Shown here piece by piece: positions 8,401 through 16,659 of a DNA stretch of 52,223 bases. Positions within the stretch are counted from its first letter, which is position 1. Each line of letters starts with the position of its first letter. The notes beneath the pieces were generated by a model, which saw only the letters and a list, made by a program, of their open reading frames with translations, did no database searches and had not been told where the DNA came from. Source of the DNA: Paenibacillus fonticola DSM 21315 (GTDB taxonomy: Bacteria > Bacillota > Bacilli > Paenibacillales > Paenibacillaceae); the NCBI RefSeq assembly GCF_000381905.1, contig NZ_KB907283.1, positions 1-52,223 of the forward strand, written 5' to 3'. The position numbers and the translations under genes were made by a program.

Positions 8401-8889
8401 ATGTCATTTGAAATTGTTAAGGCTCAGCTGACTCGCAGAGGCGTTGCTCTGGAGGACATTGCGGAGATTGTTTATTCACTCCAGGCTGTTTATCATGCCG
8501 ATTTGACGATGGAGAAATGTCTGGACAGCGTGAAGGCCGTCTTGCAGAAACGGGAAGTTCAATATACGTTATATACAGGGATTGCCTTGGACGAATTGGC
8601 GGAAAGAAAACTTCTGCCAGAGCCGCTGCAGACGATCATGGAGGCGGATGAGCCGCTCTACGGGGTCGATGAGACGATGGCGCTGGGGATTACAAGCGTG
8701 TTTGGCATGATTGGCTTGACGAGTTTCGGTTATCTGGACAAGGTTAAGCCGAAAATCATAGGCAAACTGAATGTGAAAGGGGAGCGGGTTCACGTGTTCC
8801 TCGATGATTTGGTCGCGGGGCTTGCGGCTGCGGCTTCCGCCCGGATCGCCCATAAAAGCGACTCCGCGAACAGCTATTCCGCAGATTGA
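8401..8889 (+). CDS. PgpA/YutG-like phosphatidylglycerophosphatase family protein
   Basis: 162 residues. The start is ATG 8401 because GGGAGGAG lies just upstream; an ATG at 8383 would place that site inside the coding region. The fold resembles the PgpA family as found in Bacillus YutG and YpjQ: N-terminal helices, a central LYGVDETMALGITSVFGMIGLTSFGYLDK segment, and the conserved Asp-rich C-terminus FLDDLVAGLAAAASARIAH (about 138-156). Family members are annotated as dephosphorylating phosphatidylglycerophosphate, but the Bacillus proteins are not well proven. No obvious membrane anchor. Stands alone between dnaE and accD. Confidence 0.65.
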   Translation: MSFEIVKAQLTRRGVALEDIAEIVYSLQAVYHADLTMEKCLDSVKAVLQKREVQYTLYTGIALDELAERKLLPEPLQTIMEADEPLYGVDETMALGITSVFGMIGLTSFGYLDKVKPKIIGKLNVKGERVHVFLDDLVAGLAAAASARIAHKSDSANSYSAD

Positions 8890-8954
8890 AGCCCGCGTTT
8901 TACGAGTTCCCGTGTTGACCGTCAATTAGCTTCCGGCCTTTTGTTGCGGGATTT

Positions 8955-8984
8955 TTGAAAATTATGTTATCATTACTCTATTAT
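8955..8984 (+). promoter_or_regulatory. Candidate promoter for the small protein-accDA unit
   Basis: TTGAAA at 8955-8960 and TATTAT at 8979-8984 with an 18-bp spacer form a reasonable housekeeping promoter 40 bp before the next start codon. Confidence 0.5.
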
Positions 8985-9024
8985 ACGGGCTCAAAACGAA
9001 AGGTTAGGGGGCTATGTTAAGGAC

Positions 9025-9213
9025 ATGTGGACTGTAATGTATATTGCGCCTACCGCGAAGATTGCGGATATGATTAAAGCGAGACTTATGGAAGAAGGCT
9101 TTCTCGTCCAAACACGTCCTGTCAATTTATCTAAACAGCAGTTTGAAATTTTGGTTCCGTCGGGAGAGCTCGAAGAGGTTCAAGAAGTGCTGAATTCCAT
9201 TTTGCATCCTTAA
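9025..9213 (+). CDS. Small conserved protein upstream of accD
   Basis: 62 residues with AAGGA just upstream. The pattern (MWTVMYIAPTAKIADMIK, then EEGFLVQTRP, then FEILVPSGELEEVQEVLNSIL) predicts one beta-alpha-beta unit like the small DUF2007-type proteins that bear two strands and two helices. I recall similar 62-63 residue proteins beside accD in Paenibacillus, some labelled glutamate decarboxylase; that label is not credible at this size. It probably shares a transcript with accDA, 89 bp downstream. Function unknown. Confidence 0.7.
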   Translation: MWTVMYIAPTAKIADMIKARLMEEGFLVQTRPVNLSKQQFEILVPSGELEEVQEVLNSILHP

Positions 9214-9302
9214 GAACAAGGTGAGGGCAAATCAGTAAAGCGATATTCCTTGACTGTAGGCGCGGCGCGGCCTTATAAATTAACGGCTGAAGAGGTGTAG
9301 TT

Positions 9303-10196
9303 GTGTTTAAAGATTTGTTCCATAAAAAAAGAAAATACGCGACCATTCCTTCGGGAGGTCTGGTGAGCGAAGACAGTACACAGCCGGAGGAAAGGCCCAA
9401 GCGCGAAATTCCGGAAGGCCTGATGAATAAATGCGGCAAATGCGGTAGCATCCAATACAGCAAAGAGCTGGAGAAAAATTTGAAGGTATGTGCTTCCTGC
9501 GGATATCATATGCGGCTGAATGCGTTTGAACGGATTCGGATGACGCTGGATGAGGGCAGTTTCGTAGAATATGATGCCGATCTGATCTCTGTGGACCCGT
9601 TGGAATTTCCGGGCTACGCCACGAAGCTGGAGCAGCAGACGCTGAAATCGGGGCTCCGCGAAGCGGTAGTTACCGGACAAGGCACGATCGAGGGCCTGCC
9701 TGCCGTCGTGGCCGTCATGAGCTTTGATTTCTTTACAGGCAGCATGGGATCCGTCGTCGGCGAGAAAATTACCCGGGCGATCGAGGCGGCGACACGGCAG
9801 CGGCTTCCGCTGATCATTTTCTCGACATCAGGCGGGGCCCGCATGCAGGAGAGTATTCTCAGCCTGATGCAAATGGCGAAGACAAGCGCTGCCCTAGCTA
9901 GGCTGAACGAACAAGGCGGTCTTTACATTTCAGTCATTACGGACCCGACCACAGGGGGCGTATCGGCTAGTTTTGCTATGCTTGGAGATATTATTATAGC
10001 AGAGCCGGGAGCGGTTTTCGGCTTCGCAGGCCGGATCGTTATCGAGCAGACAATTCGCCAGAAACTGCCGGATGATTTCCAGACTGCGGAGTTCAATCTG
10101 CAGCATGGACAGCTGGACATGGTCGTCCACCGCAAGGAGATCAGGTCGACGCTAAGCAAGCTCCTTGATCTGCACGGCGTGAAGGGAGGAGTATAA
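9303..10196 (+). CDS. accD: Acetyl-CoA carboxylase carboxyltransferase subunit beta
   Basis: 297 residues from GTG 9303, placed five bases after AGAGGTG. With AccA it moves the carboxyl group from carboxybiotin to acetyl-CoA, giving malonyl-CoA for fatty acid synthesis. A four-cysteine zinc ribbon is visible at C44, C47, C63 and C66, followed by the crotonase-like core (SFDFFTGSMGSVVGEKI; FSTSGGARMQESI; GGVSASFAMLGD). The length is standard. Its TAA stop touches the accA start with no gap, which fits balanced production of the two subunits. Confidence 0.97.
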   Translation: MFKDLFHKKRKYATIPSGGLVSEDSTQPEERPKREIPEGLMNKCGKCGSIQYSKELEKNLKVCASCGYHMRLNAFERIRMTLDEGSFVEYDADLISVDPLEFPGYATKLEQQTLKSGLREAVVTGQGTIEGLPAVVAVMSFDFFTGSMGSVVGEKITRAIEAATRQRLPLIIFSTSGGARMQESILSLMQMAKTSAALARLNEQGGLYISVITDPTTGGVSASFAMLGDIIIAEPGAVFGFAGRIVIEQTIRQKLPDDFQTAEFNLQHGQLDMVVHRKEIRSTLSKLLDLHGVKGGV

Positions 10197-11294
10197 GTGG
10201 CAGGAGAATTGCCTTTTGAAACGTCCCTCGTGAAGCTTCGCGAGAAGATTCAGGAGCTGGAGCAATTCGGCAATGAGAAGGGAATCGATTTCACAGAGGA
10301 AATCGCGCGGCTGGAAGAGCGCTACAAGCAGCTTGAAGATGAGATTTACAGCAACATCTCGCCTTCGCAGAAGATGCATTTGGCACGGCATCATCAGCGT
10401 CCTACGTCGCTTGATTTAATAAAGCTGATTTTTACCGATTTCATCGAATTGCACGGTGACCGGGTATTCGGTGACGATCTGGCCATTGTGGGCGGATTGG
10501 CCAAGTTGAACGGCGTCCCGGTGACGGTAATCGGCCAGCAGCGGGGGAAGGATACGAAGGACAACATCGCCCGTTTCTTCGGAAGCCCGCATCCAGAAGG
10601 ATTCCGCAAGGCGCTGCGCCTTATGCAGCAGGCCGACAAGTTTAAGCGGCCGATTATTACGTTCATCGATACGAAGGGAGCTTATCCTGGTATTACTGCC
10701 GAAGAGCGGGGCCAGTCCGAAGCGATTGCCCGGAACCTTCGCGATATGGCGATGCTGCGTGTGCCCGTTGTGTGCGTAGTTATTGGTGAAGGCGGCAGCG
10801 GGGGGGCTCTTGCGTTAGGCGTGGGAAATCGGGTGATCATGCTGGAGAACGCGATCTATTCCGTTATCTCCCCGAACGGGGCGGCCTCCATTTTATGGAA
10901 GGATGCATCCAAAGCCGACCAAGCGGCTGAAGCGATGAAGATTACGGCCCAAGACCTGCTGTCCATGGAGGTTATTGAGCAAATCGTTCCTGAGCCCAGA
11001 GGCGGAGCACACCGGGATTACGAGTCTACGGCGGAGTCAATCAAGACTGCGCTCGTGTGGCAGCTTGAGGAATTGTCCGGGTTGAATACGGACGAGCTTC
11101 TCGAGGACCGGTATATGAAATTCCGGAAAATAGGACATTTTGCCGAAGCGCGTAAATCCGGGCAGCAACCGGAGGGAACGACTGCGGAAGACTGTATAGC
11201 AATTGCGGAAGATATCCATAACTCCGCTGATGAAAGCGAGCAAAGCATCGAAAAAAACACCGTAACAGACGCTGCGACAGTGGGTAATGAATAG
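10197..11294 (+). CDS. accA: Acetyl-CoA carboxylase carboxyltransferase subunit alpha
   Basis: 365 residues from a GTG directly after the accD stop; GGGAGGAG sits inside the end of accD. Conserved regions: LEFETSLVKL-type N-terminus, RPTSLDLIKLIFTDFIELHGDR, GGSGGALALG and NGAASILWKD. Partner of AccD in the carboxyltransferase. The family is usually about 315-325 residues. Here there is an extra acidic tail of about 40 residues (after about 325, rich in E, D, T and A), possibly disordered. In Bacillus, pfkA follows; here 122 bp lead directly to pyk. Confidence 0.96.
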   Translation: MAGELPFETSLVKLREKIQELEQFGNEKGIDFTEEIARLEERYKQLEDEIYSNISPSQKMHLARHHQRPTSLDLIKLIFTDFIELHGDRVFGDDLAIVGGLAKLNGVPVTVIGQQRGKDTKDNIARFFGSPHPEGFRKALRLMQQADKFKRPIITFIDTKGAYPGITAEERGQSEAIARNLRDMAMLRVPVVCVVIGEGGSGGALALGVGNRVIMLENAIYSVISPNGAASILWKDASKADQAAEAMKITAQDLLSMEVIEQIVPEPRGGAHRDYESTAESIKTALVWQLEELSGLNTDELLEDRYMKFRKIGHFAEARKSGQQPEGTTAEDCIAIAEDIHNSADESEQSIEKNTVTDAATVGNE

Positions 11295-11312
11295 TATAAA
11301 ATGTCCTAGATC

Positions 11313-11339
11313 TTGACGATATGACAAACTTCCTATACA
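11313..11339 (+). promoter_or_regulatory. Possible pyk promoter
   Basis: TTGACG at 11313-11318 and TATACA at 11334-11339, but with a short 15-bp spacer. The 122-bp gap after accA suggests pyk could have its own start. Confidence 0.3.
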
Positions 11340-11416
11340 AAATGGGAAAACTATAGTAAATTTAGATGTTGGAAAAGACGATATAGAGAGAACTAAATAA
11401 AACGGAGGAAACCCAA

Positions 11417-12838
11417 ATGCGCAAAACAAAAATCGTATGTACTATCGGTCCTTCAAGTGAATCGTTAGAGAACACCAAGAAACTGATCATGGCCGGAATG
11501 AACGTCGCTCGCCTCAACTTTTCTCACGGAGATTTTGAGGAGCATGGCAATCGAATTAAAGTGATTCGCCAAGCAAGCGAAGAGCTGGGGAAATCTATCG
11601 CCATACTGCTGGATACGAAAGGTCCAGAAATCCGCACCGGCAAATTGAAGGAAGAACCGATTGAGCTAGTGCAGGATGAGTTCATTACCTTGACGACCGA
11701 AGAAATTCTCGGTGACAAGGATCGCATCTCCATCACTTATCAAAATCTTCCGCATGACGTGGAAGTCGGTTCAACCATTCTGATTGATGACGGGTTGATT
11801 GGCCTTACCGTAGTTGATATTCAAGGTACGGAAATTAAATGCCGTGTCATCAATGGCGGTCCGATTAAGAGCAAGAAAGGCGTTAACATCCCTGGAGTGG
11901 ACATCTCCCTTCCGGGCATCACGGAGAAAGATGCTAACGATATTCTTTTCGGGATTGAACAAGGCATCGATTTCGTTGCCGCATCCTTCGTACGTAAAGC
12001 TAGCGACGTTCTTGAAATACGTCAATTGCTGGAACGGAACAATGCAACTCATATTCAAATCATCTCGAAAATCGAGAACCAGCAGGGCATTGACAACCTG
12101 GATGAAATCTTAGAAGTTTCCGACGGCTTGATGGTTGCCCGCGGAGACCTTGGCGTGGAAATCCCAGCTGAAGATGTGCCTTTGGCCCAGAAGAAAATGA
12201 TCGAGAAATGCAACCGTGTAGGCAAACCAGTCATTACGGCGACGCAAATGCTCGACTCGATGCAGCGTAACCCTAGACCTACCCGCGCGGAAGCGAGCGA
12301 CGTGGCAAACGCAATTTTTGACGGCACCGATGCGATTATGCTGTCCGGTGAGACTGCGGCAGGCAGATATCCGGTTGAATCCGTATTGACGATGTCCCGC
12401 ATTGCAGAGAAAGCAGAATCAGCGCTGGAGTATCGCGAGTTTTTCATTAAACAAAGCAATGCTCAGCAAACGACAGTCACCGAGGCGATCAGCCAGTCTG
12501 TTGCGAATTCTGCGCTCGAATTGAATGCCAAAGCGATAATTACTTCGACGGAAACCGGATATACCGCACGTATGGTATCCAAATACCGCCCGAAAGCGCC
12601 GATTATCGCTGTTACGACACAAGATCAGACGCTGCGCCGTCTAGCGTTAAACTGGGGAGTTACGCCGGTCAAAGGCATCGTAGCTTCCTCGACAGATGAA
12701 ATGTTCGACAAGGCGATGAAGGGCGGACTTGACTCCGGTCTCGTAAAAGAAGGCGATCTTGTTGTGATTACTGCAGGAGTGCCGCTTGGCCGCTCCGGTT
12801 CAACGAACCTGGTTAAAATCGGTCAAGTTCGCAAATAA
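11417..12838 (+). CDS. pyk: Pyruvate kinase
   Basis: 473 residues with GGAGG nine bases before ATG. Converts phosphoenolpyruvate and ADP to pyruvate and ATP in glycolysis. Visible signatures: TKIVCTIGPSS N-terminus, RLNFSHG, LDTKGPEIRTG, the active-site stretch IISKIENQQGIDN and MVARGDLGVEIP, and TATQMLDSM. The C-terminal allosteric domain is present (SQSVANSALELNAKAIIT; GVPLGRSGSTNLVK). Bacillus subtilis Pyk carries an additional PEP-utiliser-like C-terminal domain of about 110 residues; this one lacks it, giving the shorter common form. Confidence 0.97.
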   Translation: MRKTKIVCTIGPSSESLENTKKLIMAGMNVARLNFSHGDFEEHGNRIKVIRQASEELGKSIAILLDTKGPEIRTGKLKEEPIELVQDEFITLTTEEILGDKDRISITYQNLPHDVEVGSTILIDDGLIGLTVVDIQGTEIKCRVINGGPIKSKKGVNIPGVDISLPGITEKDANDILFGIEQGIDFVAASFVRKASDVLEIRQLLERNNATHIQIISKIENQQGIDNLDEILEVSDGLMVARGDLGVEIPAEDVPLAQKKMIEKCNRVGKPVITATQMLDSMQRNPRPTRAEASDVANAIFDGTDAIMLSGETAAGRYPVESVLTMSRIAEKAESALEYREFFIKQSNAQQTTVTEAISQSVANSALELNAKAIITSTETGYTARMVSKYRPKAPIIAVTTQDQTLRRLALNWGVTPVKGIVASSTDEMFDKAMKGGLDSGLVKEGDLVVITAGVPLGRSGSTNLVKIGQVRK

Positions 12839-12875
12839 TGAACGAAAGCTTATGTACGATGAGGCATAAATGAAC

Positions 12876-12920
12876 AAAGGCAATGGGATTTCCGGTGACG
12901 GATACCATTGCTTTTTGTTT
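12876..12920 (+). terminator. pyk terminator
   Basis: AAGGCAATGG (12877-12886) pairs with CCATTGCTTT (12905-12914), enclosing a nested TCCG/CGGA stem, followed by a T run. It lies between pyk and the next gene. Confidence 0.85.
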
Positions 12921-12945
12921 CATATACCGGAGGAGGAGGCTGTAT

Positions 12946-13365
12946 ATGTACGTCAGTGAGCAAACGATCGTCCCAAAGTATTTCGAATTTGACATGATGG
13001 GGATTATTTATCACGCTTATTATTTAGGCTGGTTTGAACAGGGGCGCACTAAATTATGCGAGGAACTGGGCTTCAAGTATATCGACATGGAACGGGCTGG
13101 GTATATTTCCCCTGTTCATGAAATAAGCGTAAAGTATCATAAAGGGATTACATACGGGGACGAAGTCGTGCTAAAGACCCGCATTTTGGACAATGGCGGC
13201 GTCAAGACGGTGTACGGATATGAGCTTTTCAACGGGGAGGGCATGCTTTGCGTCGAAGGAAATTCTTCTCATTACGTAGTTAGGCGTGAGGATTTCAAGC
13301 CCGTTGCTTTCAAAAAAGTTTTCCCGGAATGGCATGCTGCATTTGAAAAGGCGAGCAAACTTTGA
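12946..13365 (+). CDS. YbgC-like acyl-CoA thioesterase (4HBT hot-dog)
   Basis: 139 residues. ATG 12946 is chosen because AGGAGGAGG ends six bases upstream; the frame is open further back, but only through the pyk terminator. Signature: the YFEFDMMGIIYHAYYLGWFEQGR block matches the 4-hydroxybenzoyl-CoA thioesterase family motif with catalytic Asp (FDMMGIIYH). The remaining strands of the hot-dog fold follow (VKYHKGITYGDEVVLKT). Substrate cannot be told; short-chain acyl-CoA hydrolysis is the usual activity. The next gene, fxsA, is 105 bp downstream on the same strand. Confidence 0.85.
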   Translation: MYVSEQTIVPKYFEFDMMGIIYHAYYLGWFEQGRTKLCEELGFKYIDMERAGYISPVHEISVKYHKGITYGDEVVLKTRILDNGGVKTVYGYELFNGEGMLCVEGNSSHYVVRREDFKPVAFKKVFPEWHAAFEKASKL

Positions 13366-13470
13366 AATTATGCGCTTGAAGCTGTAAAATACTTTTTAAA
13401 TACAGGATCAAACAAGTTCAAACTGAGCTGATTGATTACGTTCGATGCTTTGTGGAAAAGGAGTTATTAC

Positions 13471-13863
13471 ATGCGCAAATGGATTCCCGTCATAATCGCT
13501 CTGATTACAGTCGCCGAATTTTGGGCTTACGTCGTAGTGGGTGAACGACTCGGAGTTGGAAAAACGATATTCCTCACCCTAGCCACCTCGATTATCGGGG
13601 GGCTGATGATGCAATTTGAAGGACGTAAGGTAATGGCTGATGCAAAAGCCCAGATGAACGGAGGGCAAATTCCGGGCCGGACTATGCTGGACGGGATGTG
13701 CGTGTTTGCGGGAGGCATCCTCCTGCTGGCTCCTGGATTTATAACTGACCTCATCGGATTTACATTGATCTTCCCCTTAACGAGACCCATCTATCGTGTA
13801 TTTCTGATGAAATGGATCGGGAAGAAAATTAAGGAAGGCAAGATTACCTTTTTTCGCCGATAG
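13471..13863 (+). CDS. fxsA: FxsA family membrane protein
   Basis: 130 residues from ATG 13471, eight bases after AAAGGAG. FxsA (YtwI in Bacillus) is a small inner-membrane protein; E. coli FxsA relieves phage T7 exclusion by F, but the normal cell function is unclear. Visible: N-terminal membrane segment (IPVIIALITVAEFWAYVVVG), the family motif ATSIIGGLMMQFEGRK, then GGILLLAPGFITDLIGF and a basic C-terminus. Its neighbourhood between pyk and ytvI-citZ is the same as in Bacillus. Confidence 0.9.
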   Translation: MRKWIPVIIALITVAEFWAYVVVGERLGVGKTIFLTLATSIIGGLMMQFEGRKVMADAKAQMNGGQIPGRTMLDGMCVFAGGILLLAPGFITDLIGFTLIFPLTRPIYRVFLMKWIGKKIKEGKITFFRR

Positions 13864-13943
13864 GCGTTTTACGACAAAGGCAGGAGCTGTACAATAAGTC
13901 CCTAAAATAAAAGTTAGACGGAAAACACAGCGTTGGTAGTTCC

Positions 13944-13976
13944 TCTTAAAGTTAGAGTGCACAATCTAACCTTAAG
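13944..13976. terminator. Hairpin after fxsA
   Basis: CTTAAAGTTAGA (13944-13955) pairs with TCTAACCTTAAG (13965-13976) with one mismatch. A T run follows only at 13988-13993. It may end fxsA transcription. Confidence 0.45.
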
Positions 13977-14070
13977 GGGCAGCACCGTTTTTTCGTCGAA
14001 CTTTTTTTACATACCTGCCTTTGCTGGTGTGAGGGAGTAGTTGTTTGCTGTCTGGCTTGGTTGGCTGCCG

Positions 14071-14280
14071 GTGCTTGCTTGCTGTGCGGCCTTTGGCAGC
14101 TGGTTGGTAGCTGTATGGCATGGGTGGCTGGTTGCTTGCTTGCTGTGTAGCCTCTGGTAACTGGTTGGTAGCTGTATGGCATGGGTGGCTGGTTGCTTGC
14201 TTGCTGTGTAGCTTCTGGTAACTGGTTTGGTAGCTGTATGGCATGGGTAGCTGGTTGCTTGCTGTGTGGCCTCCTGGTCT
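14071..14280. repeat. Tandem repeat of 60-62 bp, about 3.5 copies
   Basis: Copies start at 14071, 14131, 14192 and 14254 (the last is partial). Each holds GTTGCTTGCTTGCTGTG and GGTAGCTGTATGGCATGGG. The opposite strand has all three frames partly open, giving repetitive Thr/Gln/Ser/Pro peptides; because several frames are open at once and no ribosome site is seen, I call it non-coding. Confidence 0.85.
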
Positions 14281-14329
14281 GGGGATATGCGAGCAAGCCC
14301 CAACGGACACAGGGGTCGCTATTTGTGAA

Positions 14330-14495
14330 ATAACGAGGAGTTAGGAGTGCTAACGGACCTACGTTCCGCTATTACTCCTAAAAACCTGTTTATTGCAGTC
14401 CATTTGGTCGAATAACGGAACCAGTGTCCGTACGCATAGCGAAACAGGCCTATTTTCAACAAATAGCGGATCTGCAGTCCGTTAGCGGGTAACCA
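14330..14495. repeat. Inverted palindromic units
   Basis: The unit CTAACGGACCTACGTTCC at about 14359 is mirrored by AATAGCGGATCTGCAGTCCG at about 14462. Further copies or halves (GAATAACGGAACCAGTGTCC at 14414) lie between. The right unit resembles the CAAATAG..TTCGTT units in the terminal inverted repeat. Confidence 0.75.
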
Positions 14496-14555
14496 GTCCC
14501 ACGAGTTCAGCCAATTAACTCCATCAACTCCATCAATTTCATCACTTTCGTCAAT

Positions 14556-14970
14556 TCACCCACACAGTTCGTTCACAAAGTTCAGTCTCACAGCTCACTC
14601 TCACGGTTCACCCACACAGTTCGTTCACACAGTTCAGTCTCACAGCTCACTCTCACGGTTCACCCACACAGTTCGTTCACACAGCTCACTCTCACGGTTC
14701 ACCCACACAGTTCGTTCACACAGTTCACTCGCACAGCTCACTCTCACGGTTCACTCACACAGTTCAGTCACACAGCTCACTCTCACGGTTCACTCACACA
14801 GTTCACTCACACAGTTCGTTCACAAAGTTCAGTCTCACAGCTCACTCACACAGCTCACTCACACGGTTCACTCACACAGTTCACTCACACAGTTCAGTCT
14901 CACAGCTCACTCTCACGGTTCACCCACACAGTTCGTTCACACAGCTCACTCACACAGCTCACTCACACAA
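14556..14970. repeat. Minisatellite of TCACACAGT-type 10-mers
   Basis: About 400 bp of imperfect repeats of the decamer TCACACAGTT and variants (TCACTCTCACGG, CAGTCTCACAGC), with higher-order repeats of roughly 50 bp. No gene. The rest of 13864-15142 also shows none. Confidence 0.9.
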
Positions 14971-15142
14971 ATTCAGTCAGCCTCACAATGCACTTTCATC
15001 AATTCAGTCACATCAATCACTCTCATCACTGTCACCAATTCTACTAACCCAAACGGCTCACTGCAGATCAAGCGGTTGACAAGGAAGTCAGTTTTTACTG
15101 ACTGTCTGGACAGCTCTTTGCCCTTTAGGTGGGGGGGATAAG

Positions 15143-16258
15143 CTAGCGGAGTCTTCCGCTCACAATATAATTCCGTAAATCCCGTACCACCCCTGCTCGG
15201 ATCATCGCGCCGGCAATGACAAAGGACACCGGTCCGACGATCAATCCAAGCACCCCGAACAACTGAAGTCCAGCGAACATGGAAATCAGTATGGATAATG
15301 GCTCAAGTCCTACACTCGTTGCGAGCACCTTGGGTTCAATCAGCTGCCTGGCCACAAGGATAACCCCGTACAGGATCGACAATCCGATTCCTAAAGAGAA
15401 ATCCCCACTCATATACGCATAAATAAGCCAGGGTACCATTATGGTACCGACCCCCAAATAAGGCAGAAGATCGACGAAACCGATCAGAAGCGCGTAGGTG
15501 AATGCCGACTCGACCCGAAGAAGCAGCAGCCCAATCAGAACGATGATTGCGGTAATCGAAATCATAATAAATTGGGCCAGCAAATACCCGAACAAAGCTT
15601 TTTGCAGATCTAGCCAAACTTGCCGGGCTGATTGCCGGAACGGTCCGGGGATGAAGCGGGCGAGATAAGCGATATTTTTGTCCCAGTTTTTACTCATAAA
15701 AAAAGCGGCAAGAAAAATGACGATCAAAATAATAGCGAAGCTTGGCAGGGAGGCCAAAACATTTATAACTCCGCTCAGAAAGCTGGTAATCATGCGGGAT
15801 AACGCAGAGCTGACGTTTAAGGCGGCAGAGTTTATATTTTTATTGATCGTATTCGAATAATCGGGATGGGTCGCAATAAAGCGATTGATCTCATTCATCA
15901 TATTTTGGAACCCTTCATTTTGGCTCCATTCCAAAATGATGTTTTTCCACTCCTCTATTCTAAGGTCGAGAGATTCCGTGACATGGATCAATTCTTTTAC
16001 TAACCGGGTCATCGCCGCGGTGAAGATGATGACGGCACTGCCGATATATACTAACAGCGCTAAAGTAGCGGCTAACCAGCGAGGCAGGCGAAGGCTGACC
16101 AGCCAGTCCACAAAAGGGTTCATAACATAGGCAATAAGCCAGGCGATGAGAAAAGGGTACAGTAACGGAATCAGCCAGCGGAAAGCGGCCGCAAGCAGAA
16201 TCAGCAAGGAGCATACCCAGGTGCCGCGCAGCAGTCGCTTTACGACTACGTTATCCAT
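15143..16258 (-). CDS. ytvI: YtvI-like sporulation membrane protein (AI-2E transporter family)
   Basis: 371 residues from ATG 16258; GGGGAGG ends seven bases upstream. An ATG at 16276 is in frame but would bury that site. The family layout is clear: two or three N-terminal membrane segments, a soluble middle (about 90-150), then several C-terminal segments with the conserved LLPYLGVGTIMVPWLIYAY block and VEPKVLA-type motif (RQLIEPKVLATSVGL). YtvI belongs to the PerM/AI-2E family; in Bacillus it is sporulation-linked with unknown substrate. It is divergent from citZ and convergent to fxsA across the repeat mosaic. Confidence 0.88.
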   Translation of the reverse strand: MDNVVVKRLLRGTWVCSLLILLAAAFRWLIPLLYPFLIAWLIAYVMNPFVDWLVSLRLPRWLAATLALLVYIGSAVIIFTAAMTRLVKELIHVTESLDLRIEEWKNIILEWSQNEGFQNMMNEINRFIATHPDYSNTINKNINSAALNVSSALSRMITSFLSGVINVLASLPSFAIILIVIFLAAFFMSKNWDKNIAYLARFIPGPFRQSARQVWLDLQKALFGYLLAQFIMISITAIIVLIGLLLLRVESAFTYALLIGFVDLLPYLGVGTIMVPWLIYAYMSGDFSLGIGLSILYGVILVARQLIEPKVLATSVGLEPLSILISMFAGLQLFGVLGLIVGPVSFVIAGAMIRAGVVRDLRNYIVSGRLR

Positions 16259-16422
16259 CGCCTTTCCTCCCCTCAATGAATAGCTTGAATCAAACCTTCC
16301 AGCTGAAGGAGGAGATTCAGACCATTCTAGTACAAGTCTTATAAATATTTTATTGTGGCTGTTTTCCGGGTATGACGTAAAATAAGAAATTTTATTTCAA
16401 AGTGATAAAAATCATTGCAATC

Positions 16423-16436
16423 TGCAATCGTTTACA
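16423..16436 (+). promoter_or_regulatory. Candidate CcpA operator (cre 1) upstream of citZ
   Basis: TGCAATCGTTTACA matches the cre consensus TGWAANCGNTNWCA except at the third base. It lies in the ytvI-citZ intergenic region; citZ is a known target of carbon catabolite repression in Bacillus. The rest of 16259-16659 is AT-rich with no clear promoter. Confidence 0.55.
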
Positions 16437-16601
16437 AAAAAACTTTATCACAACTATAAAACATTTTGATAATCAGGTTTACTAATAGAATATTCCCTTG
16501 CTCCCCGAAATCCAGTATGATGATTTAGGGGGTATTTTGAGCGGCTTCATAATTATTCGGGCATTCTAGAACCCTATTTCCCAAATTTTAATCTTTAAAA
16601 T

Positions 16602-16615
16602 TGTAAATGTTTTCA
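16602..16615 (+). promoter_or_regulatory. Candidate CcpA operator (cre 2) in the citZ leader
   Basis: TGTAAATGTTTTCA matches the cre consensus except for T in place of the central C. It sits 45 bp before the citZ start, close enough to act as a roadblock or to overlap the promoter. Confidence 0.55.
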
Positions 16616-16659
16616 TTGATTAGTTTGATCATAATTTCGTAACAAAGGAGAGATATACT

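Noticed and set aside
13952..14310. Thr/Gln/Ser-rich minus-strand frames in the 61-bp repeat
   Set aside because: Three overlapping frames are open at once because of the repeat; no ribosome site or domain.
14556..14970. CRISPR-like array
   Set aside because: The repeats are contiguous, imperfect decamers without unique spacers of constant length, and no cas gene is near.
16441..16475. CcpC-like site before citZ
   Set aside because: TTAT-N7-ATAA is present, but the known CcpC dyad has the opposite order (ATAA-N7-TTAT).
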